49,143 nt of DNA from Paractinoplanes deccanensis. Its GTDB lineage: Bacteria; Actinomycetota; Actinomycetes; Mycobacteriales; Micromonosporaceae. The notes below the pieces were generated by a model. That model saw nothing but the letters and a program-made list of their open reading frames with translations, was not told where the DNA came from and did no database searches. Positions 7,881 through 16,543 of this stretch are shown piece after piece; within the stretch, counting starts at the first letter, position 1; each line of letters opens with the position of its first letter. The translations under genes were made by a program, and so were the position numbers. Where the stretch lies: contig NZ_BOMI01000009.1 of the NCBI RefSeq assembly GCF_016862115.1, positions 1 to 49,143 of the forward strand, given 5' to 3'.

Positions 7881-10800
7881 ATGGGTCTCGTGCGAGAAGT
7901 CCTGGAGCAGTTCGGGCCGGCCACGCGAGAGTGGTTCACGGCGGCCTTCGCCGCGCCCACCGCGGCCCAGGCCGGCGCGTGGCGGGCCGTCGGCGCCGGC
8001 CGCAACGCCCTCGTGGTCGCGCCGACCGGGTCCGGCAAGACGCTGGCCGCCTTCCTCTGGTCGCTCGACCGGCTGGCCAACGAGCCGGCGCCCGAGGATG
8101 CGCGCCGCCGCTGCCGGGTTCTCTACGTCAGCCCGCTCAAGGCGCTCGCCGTCGACGTCGAGCGCAACCTGCGCGCCCCGCTCACCGGCATCCGCCAGGC
8201 GTCCGGCCGGCTCGGCGTCCCGCCGCCCGACATCACCGTGGGCATGCGCACGGGCGACACCCCGGCCGACGAGCGGCGGCTCTTCCAGCGCACCCCGCCG
8301 GACATCCTGATCACCACGCCCGAGTCGCTGTTCCTGCTGCTCACCTCGGCCGCGCGTGACTCGTTGCGCGGTGTCGAGACGGTGATCATCGACGAGGTGC
8401 ACGCGGTCGCCGCCACCAAGCGCGGCGCCCATCTGGCGCTCTCCCTCGAGCGGCTCGACGCGCTGCTCGGCCGCCCGGCCCAGCGCATCGGGCTGTCCGC
8501 CACGGTGCGGCCGATCGACGAGACGGCCCGGTTCCTCGGCGGCGCCCACGACGTCGAGATCGTCCAGCCGCCGACCGCCAAGACCATCGAGGTGGCCGTC
8601 GAGGTACCGGTCGAGGACATGACCCGCCTCGACGAGGTGCCCGACACCGACCTCGACGATCCCGGCGGCGGCCGCCACACGCCGTCCATCTGGCCGGCCG
8701 TCGAGGAGCGCGTGCTCGATCTCATCGAGGCGCACCGCTCGACCATCGTCTTCACCAACTCGCGCCGCGGCGCCGAGCGCCTGTGCGCCCGCATCAACGA
8801 GCTGGCCGCCGAGCGCGCCGGCATCAACGAACCGGCCGCCGAGCGCGCCGGCGTCGCGCCGGTCGAGCCCAAGAGGCCGCCGGCCCAGATCATGGCCCAG
8901 GCCGGCCAGGCGGATGGCGCCCCGCCGGTCGTCGCGCGGGCCCACCATGGCAGCGTCTCCCGCGAGGAGCGCAAACAGATCGAGGAGGCGCTCAAGTCCG
9001 GCGCCCTGCCCGCCGTGGTCGCCACCTCGAGCCTCGAGCTCGGCATCGACATGGGCGCGGTCGACCTGGTCGTGCAGATCGAGGCGCCGCCCTCGGTCGC
9101 CGCCGGCCTCCAGCGCATCGGCCGCGCCGGTCACCAGGTCGGCGCCGTGTCCCGCGGTGTCGTCTTTCCCAAGCACCGCGGCGACCTGGTCTCCTGCGCC
9201 GTGGTGGCCGACCGGATGAGCGCCGGCGCGATCGAGGAGTTGCGCTACCCGCGCAACCCGCTCGACGTGCTCGCCCAGCAGATCGTCGCCATGGTCGCGC
9301 TCGACGCGTGGCAGGTCGACGAGCTGGCGACGGTGATCCGCCGGGCCGCGCCCTTCGCCGAGCTGCCCGACTCGGCGCTGCACGCGGTGCTCGACATGCT
9401 CTCCGGCCGCTATCCGTCCACCGCCTTCGCCGAGCTGCGCCCGCGCCTGGTCTGGGACCGCGGCACCGACGAGCTGACCGGCCGTCCCGGCGCCCAGCGC
9501 CTCGCCGTCACCAGCGGCGGCACGATCCCCGACCGAGGCATGTTCGGGGTCTTCCTGGCCGGCTCCGAGCGGGCCTCGCGGGTCGGCGAGCTCGACGAGG
9601 AGATGGTCTACGAGTCGCGGGTCGGCGACGTGTTCCTGCTCGGGTCCACCTCGTGGCGCATCGAGGACATCACCCCCGACCGGGTGCTCGTCTCCCCCGC
9701 CCCGGGCGCGCCGGCGCGGATGCCGTTCTGGAAGGGTGACTCACCCGGCCGCCCGATCGAGCTGGGCCGGGCGATCGGCGCGCAGCTGCGCTCGCTGACC
9801 CGCGCCGACGACGAGAAGGCGGCGGCCGCCCTGCGCGCGACCGGGCTGGACGAGTGGGCGTCCGACAACCTGCTGGCTTACGTCCGCGAGCAGCGCGAGG
9901 CCACCCGCAACCTGCCCGACGACCGCACGGTGGTGGTCGAGCGCTTCCGCGACGAGCTCGGCGACTGGCGCATGACCGTCCACTGTGTGCTCGGCGCCAA
10001 GGTGAACGCGCCGTGGGCGCTGGCTATCGGCCGGCGGCTCGCCGAGCGGTACGGCGTGGACGGCGCCGTGATGCCCTCCGACGACGGCATCGTGGTGCGT
10101 CTGCCCGACACGGCCGAGGAGCCGCCCGGCGCCGAGCTGGTGGCGTTCGACGCCGAGGAGATCGCCCAGCTGGTCGAGGAGTCCGTCGGCACGTCGGCGC
10201 TGTTCGCCTCCCGCTTCCGCGAGTGCGCGGCCCGCTCGTTGCTGCTGCCGCGGCGCGACCCGCGGCGGCGCCAGCCGCTCTGGCAGCAGCGGCAGCGGTC
10301 CGCCCAGCTGCTCGACGTGGCGCGCGAGTTCGCCGACTTCCCGGTCACGCTCGAGGCGGCCCGCGAGTGCCTCCAGGACGTCTTCGACGTGCCCGGCCTG
10401 GTCGGCCTGATGCGCGAGATCGCCGGCCGCAAGGTCCGCCTCGTCGAGGTCGAGACTCCGCGCCCGTCGCCGTTCGCGCGTTCCCTCCTGTTCGGCTATG
10501 TGGGCGCTTTCCTGTACGAGGGAGACGCGCCGCTGGCCGAGCGGCGCGCGGCCGCGCTCGCGCTCGACTCGACGCTGCTCGGTGAGCTGCTCGGGCGGGT
10601 CGACCTGCGCGAGCTGCTCGACCCCGAGGTGGTCGGCGAGACCGAGGCCCAGCTCCAGTGGCTGACCAGCCAGCGCCGGCCGCGCGACGCGGAGGACACT
10701 GCCGAGCTGCTGCGGCTGCTCGGCGACCTCTCCCCCACCGAGCTGGCGATGCGCGGCGTCGAGGAGTCGTGGCTGTCCACGCTCGAGGGGGCGCGCCGCG

Positions 10801-12461
10801 CGATCCGCGTCCGCATCGCCGGCGAGGAACGCTGGATCGGCATCGACGACGCCGGCCGCTACCGCGACGCGCTCGGCGTGGCGCTGCCGGTCGGCCTCCC
10901 CGAGGCCTATCTCGCCTCGGTCGCCGACCCGCTCGGCGACCTGGTCGCGCGATACGCGCGCACCCACGGCCCGTTCGCGGCGGCGACCTGCGCGGCTCGG
11001 TTCGGGCTGGGCGTCTTCGTGGTGGAGCAGGCGCTCAAGAGGCTCAGCGCCACCGGCCGGGTCTCGTCGGGCGAGTTCTCCCCCGGCGGCGCCGGCACGG
11101 AGTGGTGCGACGCCGAGGTGCTGCGCATGCTGCGGCGCCGCTCACTGGCTGCGCTGCGCCGCGAGATCGAGCCGGTGCCGCCGCGGGTGCTGGCCGCCTT
11201 CCTGCCGCGCTGGCATCAGATCGGCGGCAACGCCCGCGGCGTCGACGCGCTGGCCGCCTCCATCGAGCAGCTTCAGGGCATCGCGGTGCCGGCCTCGGCG
11301 TGGGAGCGGCTGGTGCTGCCCGCGCGGGTCGCCGACTACGCCCCGCCGCTGCTCGACGAGCTGTGCGCGAGCGGCGAGGTGCTGTGGGCCGGGTCCGGCT
11401 CCATCGGCGGCAACGACGGGTGGGTGTCCCTGGTCTACGCGGACAGCGCCGCGCTGCTGCTGCCCCCACCCGACGACGAGCTGGCCCTGACACCTCTCCA
11501 CCAGCAGGTGCTCGAGGCGCTCGGCGACGGTCAGGCGCTCTTCTTCCGCTCGCTCTCCGACCGCGTCGGCTCGACCGACGACACCGCGCTGGCCGCCGCG
11601 GTGTGGGATCTGGTGTGGGCGGGCCAGCTCACCAACGACACGCTCGCGCCGCTGCGGGCGCTGCTCGGCGGCAGCGGAGCACACAAGGCCAAGGCCGCTC
11701 CGGTACGCAGCCGTTACCGCCGTCCCGGCCGGCCGGCCATGCCGTCGCGGGGCGGGCCGCCGAACATGGCCGGCCGCTGGTCGCGCCTGCCCGGCCGCGA
11801 CCTCGACCCGACCCGGCGCGCGGCCGCCCTCGCCGACCTGCTGCTCGAACGCCACGGCGTGGTGACCCGGGGCGCGGTCATGGCCGAGGGCGTGACGGGC
11901 GGCTTCGCGGCCGTCTATCCGGTGCTCGGCGCGCTCGAGGAACGGGGCGCGGCCCGCCGCGGCTACTTCGTCGAGGGCCTGGGCGCGGCGCAGTTCGCCG
12001 TTCCCGGAGCGGTCGACCGGCTGCGGGCCCTGGCCGAGCCCGCGGAGCTGTCCAGGCGCACCGGCCCCGGCGCCCAGGTGCTGGCGGCGACCGACCCCGC
12101 CAACCCGTACGGCGCGGCGCTGCCCTGGCCCGAGCGCGTCATCGACAGCGGCGACGGCGAGCCCGGTGTCAAGGCCGGCCACCGCCCGGGCCGCAAGGCG
12201 GGCGCGCTGGTCGTCCTGGTCGGCGGCGAGCTGGTGCTCTACGTCGAGCGCGGCGGGCGCACCCTGCTGTCCTTCGTGGACGATCCCGAGATGCTCATCG
12301 CCGCGGGCCAGGCGCTGGCCGCCTCCGTGCGATCGGGCGCGCTGGGCGTCATGTCGGTCGAGCGCGCCGACGGCGAGTCGGTGCACGCATCCCCGTTGAG
12401 GGACGCCCTGACCGAGGCCGGCTTCCGGGCCACACCGAGGGGGTTGCGCTTGCGCGGATGA
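7881..12461 (+). CDS. lhr: Large ATP-dependent helicase Lhr
   Basis: A 1526-residue superfamily 2 helicase of the Lhr family, a DNA-stimulated 3'-to-5' translocase tied to DNA repair in mycobacteria. Motif I is APTGSGKT (Lys53), motif II is DEVH (171-174), and motif VI is in QRIGRAGHQVG. The N-terminal core (two RecA domains, winged helix, Lhr-specific domain) is followed by the long C-terminal extension typical of bacterial Lhr. A 30-bp in-frame duplication lies between the RecA domains (8791-8850). ATG 7881 is preferred over the TTG 21 bases upstream. The last codons fall inside a 32-bp tandem repeat. In mycobacteria lhr adjoins nei2; here nei2 is about 9.4 kb away. Confidence 0.93.
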   Translation: MGLVREVLEQFGPATREWFTAAFAAPTAAQAGAWRAVGAGRNALVVAPTGSGKTLAAFLWSLDRLANEPAPEDARRRCRVLYVSPLKALAVDVERNLRAPLTGIRQASGRLGVPPPDITVGMRTGDTPADERRLFQRTPPDILITTPESLFLLLTSAARDSLRGVETVIIDEVHAVAATKRGAHLALSLERLDALLGRPAQRIGLSATVRPIDETARFLGGAHDVEIVQPPTAKTIEVAVEVPVEDMTRLDEVPDTDLDDPGGGRHTPSIWPAVEERVLDLIEAHRSTIVFTNSRRGAERLCARINELAAERAGINEPAAERAGVAPVEPKRPPAQIMAQAGQADGAPPVVARAHHGSVSREERKQIEEALKSGALPAVVATSSLELGIDMGAVDLVVQIEAPPSVAAGLQRIGRAGHQVGAVSRGVVFPKHRGDLVSCAVVADRMSAGAIEELRYPRNPLDVLAQQIVAMVALDAWQVDELATVIRRAAPFAELPDSALHAVLDMLSGRYPSTAFAELRPRLVWDRGTDELTGRPGAQRLAVTSGGTIPDRGMFGVFLAGSERASRVGELDEEMVYESRVGDVFLLGSTSWRIEDITPDRVLVSPAPGAPARMPFWKGDSPGRPIELGRAIGAQLRSLTRADDEKAAAALRATGLDEWASDNLLAYVREQREATRNLPDDRTVVVERFRDELGDWRMTVHCVLGAKVNAPWALAIGRRLAERYGVDGAVMPSDDGIVVRLPDTAEEPPGAELVAFDAEEIAQLVEESVGTSALFASRFRECAARSLLLPRRDPRRRQPLWQQRQRSAQLLDVAREFADFPVTLEAARECLQDVFDVPGLVGLMREIAGRKVRLVEVETPRPSPFARSLLFGYVGAFLYEGDAPLAERRAAALALDSTLLGELLGRVDLRELLDPEVVGETEAQLQWLTSQRRPRDAEDTAELLRLLGDLSPTELAMRGVEESWLSTLEGARRAIRVRIAGEERWIGIDDAGRYRDALGVALPVGLPEAYLASVADPLGDLVARYARTHGPFAAATCAARFGLGVFVVEQALKRLSATGRVSSGEFSPGGAGTEWCDAEVLRMLRRRSLAALRREIEPVPPRVLAAFLPRWHQIGGNARGVDALAASIEQLQGIAVPASAWERLVLPARVADYAPPLLDELCASGEVLWAGSGSIGGNDGWVSLVYADSAALLLPPPDDELALTPLHQQVLEALGDGQALFFRSLSDRVGSTDDTALAAAVWDLVWAGQLTNDTLAPLRALLGGSGAHKAKAAPVRSRYRRPGRPAMPSRGGPPNMAGRWSRLPGRDLDPTRRAAALADLLLERHGVVTRGAVMAEGVTGGFAAVYPVLGALEERGAARRGYFVEGLGAAQFAVPGAVDRLRALAEPAELSRRTGPGAQVLAATDPANPYGAALPWPERVIDSGDGEPGVKAGHRPGRKAGALVVLVGGELVLYVERGGRTLLSFVDDPEMLIAAGQALAASVRSGALGVMSVERADGESVHASPLRDALTEAGFRATPRGLRLRG
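8791..8850 (+). repeat. 30-bp in-frame duplication within lhr
   Basis: Two adjoining 30-bp units (8791-8820, 8821-8850) differ at two bases and encode INELAAERAG then INEPAAERAG. The reading frame is kept, so the product simply carries ten extra residues in a linker. Confidence 0.85.
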
Positions 12462-12530
12462 AAGCACCGAAGGGGTTGCGCTTACGCGGATGAAAGCACC
12501 GAAGGGGTTGCGCTTGCCCGGATGAAAAGC
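12434..12530 (+). repeat. 32-bp tandem repeat spanning the lhr stop codon
   Basis: Units at 12434-12465, 12466-12497 and 12498-12530 (the last has one extra A) share the core GGGGTTGCGCTT followed by GCGGATGAAAGC. Unit 1 encodes the final lhr residues RGLRLRG and the TGA stop; units 2 and 3 are untranslated copies. Confidence 0.9.
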
Positions 12531-12557
12531 GGGGCAGCGGCCGGCGGTGCTGATCAT

Positions 12558-12563
12558 TATTGT
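12558..12563 (+). promoter_or_regulatory. -10 box for surface protein 1
   Basis: TATTGT followed by exactly 8 nt and the GTG start. The two paralogues downstream have the same spacing (TATCGT and TACGGT, each plus 8 nt). Transcription probably starts at or within two bases of the start codon. Confidence 0.55.
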
Positions 12564-12571
12564 GTGCGCCC

Positions 12572-13876
12572 GTGCTGGGAAACATTCTTGGAGCGCTCGC
12601 CCTGACCGTGCCGGTCACGGGTGCGCCCGTGACGCTGAAGGCGCCGGCCGAGCCCGCGCCGACGAACGTGACCGTGGCGTGGGCCTCGCCCGCGCACAAG
12701 GAGATCGTCATCACCTGGGACGAGACGGGAGATTTCCGTAACCAGGTGGCCCTGGTCAACACCGCGGAGCCGAACAGCTTCGTCAGCCGGCAGATCGTCG
12801 CGGCGGGCCAGCCCGATCGGCTCGTGGTGAAAAACGACTGGAACCTTCTCACCAGCCTCAACAACTTCGACGCGGTGTTCACCGTGACGGCTGTCGACGC
12901 TAGCGGCACCGCGATCAGCGAAGCCGGCAAGTCGCCGGTCTTCGACACCGCCACGCCGCCCCGGCCCGTGCTCACCAGCGTGCTGCCCGGCGAGGACGGC
13001 ACCGTCAAGATGACCTGGACGCCCGGGACGGCCAAGCCGGACACGACGCCGAACGACCCGCTCGACGCGCCCGCCGACGGGCCGCAGCAGTTCGTGCCCT
13101 ACTACATCGCCGGCAGCGCGGACCAGCCCGTGCCGGCGGGCGAGCCGACCACGGGGACGTCCTTCGTGGTGAAGGCCGGCATCCCCACCCTGTTCACCGT
13201 CGGCGTCTACGCGCCGAACGAGTGGACCGACCCCGTCCAGCCGTGGAGCACCAGCGGCGCGCAGGTGTTCCTCTTCGACACGCGCATCACGGCGACCATC
13301 CCGAAGTCCGTGCCGGCCGGCGGCAAGCTGACCGTCACCGGCAAGGCGATCCGCAAGTACCAGAACTGCTCGCGCTACATCTGCAACACCGTGCAGGACG
13401 AGTTCGCCGGCCGGCTGCTGCACCTGGAGGCGCGCACCGGCGCCACCGGCGCGTGGAAGACCGTGGCGACGACGAACGCCGACAAGGCCGGCACGTTCAC
13501 GTTCACCGTCGCCAACCCCGCCACCGCGGACTACCGCGTGGTCGCCCCGGTCGCCGAGGGCACCAGCAACGGCGACAAGGCCGCCCTGACCTACTTCGCC
13601 ACCGCCCCGGCCACCGTCACGGCAGGCTCGGCCACCGGCGGCGGGAACACCCCCGGCGGCGACCAGCCCGGCACCGATCAACCCGGCGGCGAGCCCGGCA
13701 CCGACCAGCCCGGCGGCGAGCCCGGAACGGGCGGCACCGGCGGCGGCGACAGCCTGCCCATCACCGGCGCCCCGATCGTCTGGATCTCGGTCGCCGGCGG
13801 CCTGCTGCTGCTCGTCGGCGCGGCGTTCTTCCTCACCGGCCGTCTTCGCCGGCGCAGGACGACCTTCACCGCCTGA
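12572..13876 (+). CDS. LPxTG cell-wall surface protein 1
   Basis: A 434-residue surface protein, first of three tandem paralogues. A short hydrophobic N-terminus with no basic residues (VLGNILGALALTVP) is followed by a fibronectin-III-like region (AWASPAHKEIVITWDETGD), a middle region with the shared TPNDPLDAPAD motif, and a beta-sandwich domain opening IPKSVPAGGKLTVTGKA. A Gly/Pro/Asp linker with two 9-residue repeats of GTDQPGGEP (13670-13723) leads to the sorting signal: LPITG 40 residues from the end, a hydrophobic helix, then RLRRRR. It is a likely class F sortase substrate. GTG 12572 was chosen by alignment with the paralogue at 13992, over TTG 12560. Ligand unknown. Confidence 0.85.
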   Translation: MLGNILGALALTVPVTGAPVTLKAPAEPAPTNVTVAWASPAHKEIVITWDETGDFRNQVALVNTAEPNSFVSRQIVAAGQPDRLVVKNDWNLLTSLNNFDAVFTVTAVDASGTAISEAGKSPVFDTATPPRPVLTSVLPGEDGTVKMTWTPGTAKPDTTPNDPLDAPADGPQQFVPYYIAGSADQPVPAGEPTTGTSFVVKAGIPTLFTVGVYAPNEWTDPVQPWSTSGAQVFLFDTRITATIPKSVPAGGKLTVTGKAIRKYQNCSRYICNTVQDEFAGRLLHLEARTGATGAWKTVATTNADKAGTFTFTVANPATADYRVVAPVAEGTSNGDKAALTYFATAPATVTAGSATGGGNTPGGDQPGTDQPGGEPGTDQPGGEPGTGGTGGGDSLPITGAPIVWISVAGGLLLLVGAAFFLTGRLRRRRTTFTA

Positions 13877-13897
13877 CGCGGCAAAGACGCGACAGAA

Positions 13898-13932
13898 CAG
13901 GCCGGCCCCGCATGTGGCGCGGGGCCGGCCTG
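13898..13932 (+). terminator. Terminator after surface protein 1
   Basis: A perfect 14-bp stem (13898-13911 with 13919-13932) and a 7-nt loop lie 22 bp past the stop. No long U-tract follows, as is common in high-GC actinomycetes. Confidence 0.8.
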
Positions 13933-13954
13933 TGTCCGTTATGCACCACGGGAC

Positions 13955-13983
13955 AGTGACCTTGTGAACACGGACCGTATCGT
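13955..13983 (+). promoter_or_regulatory. Promoter for surface protein 2
   Basis: TATCGT (13978-13983) lies 8 nt before the ATG. A GTGACC element around 13956-13961, 16 nt upstream, is a fair -35. The gene is separated from the preceding one by a terminator, so it has its own promoter. Confidence 0.55.
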
Positions 13984-13991
13984 TCGGACGC

Positions 13992-15047
13992 ATGTTAGGA
14001 AACGTCTTCGCAGCCCTGGCGCTGACAGCGCCAGTGCCTGGAGCGCCGATGGCGCTCCAGGCGCCGGTGGAGCCGGCGCCGACCAACGTGCAAGTGGCGT
14101 GGGCCTCGTCCACGCATGACCAGGTCGTCGTCACGTGGGACGAGACAGGCGACCTCCGCAACCGCGTCGAGGCGGTGAGGGCGGACGGTTCCTCCGCGGG
14201 CTTCTACCAGCTTTACTCCCAGGCCGGTCAGCCCAACCGTCTGGTGGTCGACAAGGAGCAGATCCGCGTCGACATCGATCGCGACCTGCGGGTCGCGGTG
14301 ACGGCTGTCGACGCCTCGGGCAACCCGCTCAGCGAGGCCGGGCTGTCGCCGGTCTTCGACACCGGCGTGCCGCCCGCACCGGTGATCACGGCGGTGGAGC
14401 CGCGCGCTGACGGCACCATCAAGGCCACGTGGACTCCCGGGCAGGCCGGCGAGGACACCACGCCCAACGATCCGCTGGACGTGCCCGCCGAGGTCCCGCC
14501 GCGGTTCGTGCCGGTCACGATCGGCCCCGGCGACCCCTACGAGGAGGGGCCCGCGAGCACCGCGACGTCCTTCGTGTTCGAGGGACCGGCCAACACGGTG
14601 ACCCGGGTCGGCGCGCACACCGTGAACGAGTGGACCACCAACGCCGTGCTCGGCTGGACGGCGACCGCCAGTTACGGCGACGTGGCCGCCACCCGCATCG
14701 CGGCGACCATTCCCAAGACCGCTCCCAAGGGCGGCAAGCTGACCGTCACCGGCACGGTGACCCTGTTGCGCCTCTTCTGCGACATGGGCCTGCGCTGCTG
14801 GGAGGACGTGTCCGCGGACAGCGGCAGGCTGGTCCGCCTGGAGTCTCGCACCGGCGCGGGGGCGGCGTGGCAGACCGTGGCGACCACCACCACCGACGCG
14901 AACGGCAAGTTCACCGTCAGCGTGACGTTCCCGGGCACCCGGGACTACCGCGTGGTGGCCCCCATCGTCGTGGGCACCAGCGAAAAGCTGGCCAAGGCAC
15001 CGTTCGCCACACCACCGGTCACCACCAAGGCCAGAGCGGCCTCCTGA
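13992..15047 (+). CDS. Surface-protein paralogue 2, no sorting signal
   Basis: A 351-residue paralogue of the genes on both sides. It shares the N-terminus (MLGNVFAALALTAPVPGAP), the fibronectin-like region with VVVTWDETGDLRNRV, the TPNDPLDVPAEVPPRF motif and the C-terminal beta-sandwich (PKGGKLTVTGTV to DYRVVAPIV). It stops at KARAAS, with no linker, LPxTG, membrane helix or basic tail, and no sorting signal follows in any frame before the terminator. An in-frame TGA at 13965 leaves ATG 13992 as the only start. It is either a released form or one that lost its anchor by truncation. Confidence 0.8.
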   Translation: MLGNVFAALALTAPVPGAPMALQAPVEPAPTNVQVAWASSTHDQVVVTWDETGDLRNRVEAVRADGSSAGFYQLYSQAGQPNRLVVDKEQIRVDIDRDLRVAVTAVDASGNPLSEAGLSPVFDTGVPPAPVITAVEPRADGTIKATWTPGQAGEDTTPNDPLDVPAEVPPRFVPVTIGPGDPYEEGPASTATSFVFEGPANTVTRVGAHTVNEWTTNAVLGWTATASYGDVAATRIAATIPKTAPKGGKLTVTGTVTLLRLFCDMGLRCWEDVSADSGRLVRLESRTGAGAAWQTVATTTTDANGKFTVSVTFPGTRDYRVVAPIVVGTSEKLAKAPFATPPVTTKARAAS

Positions 15048-15098
15048 TGACGGAAGCCGCGTTCCTCGCCTGACAGTCACCCACAACCCTGCAGAGGT

Positions 15099-15128
15099 CG
15101 ATCGGCCCCGCCCCGGCGGGGCCGATCG
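15099..15128 (+). terminator. Terminator after surface protein 2
   Basis: A perfect 14-bp inverted repeat (15099-15112 with 15115-15128), with a minimal loop that would open to 4-6 nt, lies 51 bp past the stop codon. Confidence 0.75.
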
Positions 15129-15214
15129 TCGTCCGGACGAACGGGGCCATGCCACGGCATTGCGGGTGTTTGTGCATTCTGTGGAGTGGGGCTGCGGCAG
15201 CAGGCCGCGACTAC

Positions 15215-15220
15215 TACGGT
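15215..15220 (+). promoter_or_regulatory. -10 box for surface protein 3
   Basis: TACGGT, then 8 nt, then ATG 15229: the same arrangement as at the two paralogues upstream. This favours ATG 15229 over the longer reading frame that opens at 15160. Confidence 0.5.
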
Positions 15221-15228
15221 TCGCCGCC

Positions 15229-16482
15229 ATGTGGGAGAACTTCGCTGCTGTGCTGGCGCTGGCCGGGCCGGTCGCCGGGGTGCCGTCCGCGTTGCCGGCG
15301 CCGACGGAACCTGCTCCTGCCAATGTGACGGTGGCGTGGGCCTCGCCCGCACATGACGCCGTTGTCGTCGCCTGGGACGAGACGGGAGATGTCCGCAACC
15401 GGGTCGCGCTCGTGCTGCCGGACGGCTCGGCCACCGCGGTAGCCACGCTGACTGTCGAGGCGGGCCGGCCCAACGTGAGCGAGCTGCCCGGCTTCGGCGG
15501 CCTCGTCGATCACGACTTTCGCGTCGCCGTGACGGTGGTCGACGACAACGACGAGGTGCTCAGCGAGCCCGGGCTGTCGCCGGCCTTCGACACGAACAGG
15601 CCGCCACTACCCGTCATCGAGACCGTCTCGCCCCGCGCGGACGGCACGGTGGCGTTCAGCTGGCGGTCCGGCGAGCTGGTCGACACGACGCCCGGCGACC
15701 CGCTCGACGTGCCCGCCGAGGTTCCGGCGCGCTTCATTCCCGTCGCGTCGTTCTCGGACTTCAACGACTACCAGGAACTGGTGCCGCAGCCGATCACCGC
15801 GACGTCGTTCGTGGTGCCCGACCGGCAGAAGCCGTACAACGTGGGCGTGCGGACCCCGCCCAACGAGTGGTCCTTCAGCGGTGTCTCGGCACCCGTGCAC
15901 GGCACGCGCGTCACCGCCACCATCCCGAAGAAGGTGCCGGCCGGCGGCAAGCTGACCGTGACCGGCAAGGCGATCTCCCTCGTCCGGGCATGTGATCCCG
16001 GTCCGTGCTGGTCCATCGAGAGAGCCGACGCCGGCCGTCTGCTCCGCCTGGAATCCCGCGCGGGCGCCGGCGCGGCGTGGCAGCCCGTGGCGACCACGCG
16101 CGCCCGCGCCGACGGCGCGTTCACCTTCGGCCTGAAGTTCCCCGGCGCCCGGGACTACCGGGTCGTCGCCCCGGCCGTCGACCGCTCCGGCGACGAGGCC
16201 GCGAGGGCCTACTTCGCCACTCCGGCGGTCGCTATCAAGGCCGCCCCGCCCGCGAGCGGCGGCGACAACGGCGGCGACGGCAACAACGGCGGGAACGGCG
16301 GGAACAACGACGGCGGCGGCAACGGCAGTGGCGGCAGCGGTGGCGGTGGCGGGGCAGGCCTTCCGATCACCGGCGCCCCGGTGGCCGGGCCGGCGGTCGC
16401 GGGTGGCCTGCTCGTCGCGTTCGGCGTGGCGTTCGCCCTGGCGGGCCGTCGCCGCGGCCGCCGGAGCGCACAGGCGCGGTGA
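15229..16482 (+). CDS. LPxTG cell-wall surface protein 3
   Basis: A 417-residue paralogue of the two preceding proteins. N-terminus MWENFAAVLALAGPVAG, fibronectin-like region with VVVAWDETGDVRNRV, the DPLDVPAEVPARF motif, then the beta-sandwich domain with PAGGKLTVTGKAI. A linker almost entirely of Gly and Asn leads to LPITG 40 residues from the end, a hydrophobic helix and a tail rich in Arg, so it is a likely substrate of the sortase at 5588. A longer frame from 15160 would add a basic segment (RPRLLRFAAM) before the hydrophobic stretch and make a more usual signal peptide; paralogue alignment and the -10 box favour 15229. Confidence 0.83.
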   Translation: MWENFAAVLALAGPVAGVPSALPAPTEPAPANVTVAWASPAHDAVVVAWDETGDVRNRVALVLPDGSATAVATLTVEAGRPNVSELPGFGGLVDHDFRVAVTVVDDNDEVLSEPGLSPAFDTNRPPLPVIETVSPRADGTVAFSWRSGELVDTTPGDPLDVPAEVPARFIPVASFSDFNDYQELVPQPITATSFVVPDRQKPYNVGVRTPPNEWSFSGVSAPVHGTRVTATIPKKVPAGGKLTVTGKAISLVRACDPGPCWSIERADAGRLLRLESRAGAGAAWQPVATTRARADGAFTFGLKFPGARDYRVVAPAVDRSGDEAARAYFATPAVAIKAAPPASGGDNGGDGNNGGNGGNNDGGGNGSGGSGGGGGAGLPITGAPVAGPAVAGGLLVAFGVAFALAGRRRGRRSAQAR

Positions 16483-16500
16483 TGCCCGAAGCCCGACAAC

Positions 16501-16528
16501 GGCCGGGCCGCACACACGCGGCCCGGCC
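16501..16528. terminator. Bidirectional terminator
   Basis: A perfect 11-bp stem (16501-16511 with 16518-16528) and a 6-nt loop sit between the convergent stops of surface protein 3 and the LLM oxidoreductase. It could serve both. Confidence 0.75.
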
Positions 16529-16543
16529 GGCGGTGCTCTCGGG

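Noticed and set aside
12560..12571. TTG 12560 as start of surface protein 1
   Set aside because: It falls within the putative -10 box, and alignment with paralogue 2 starts at GTG 12572.
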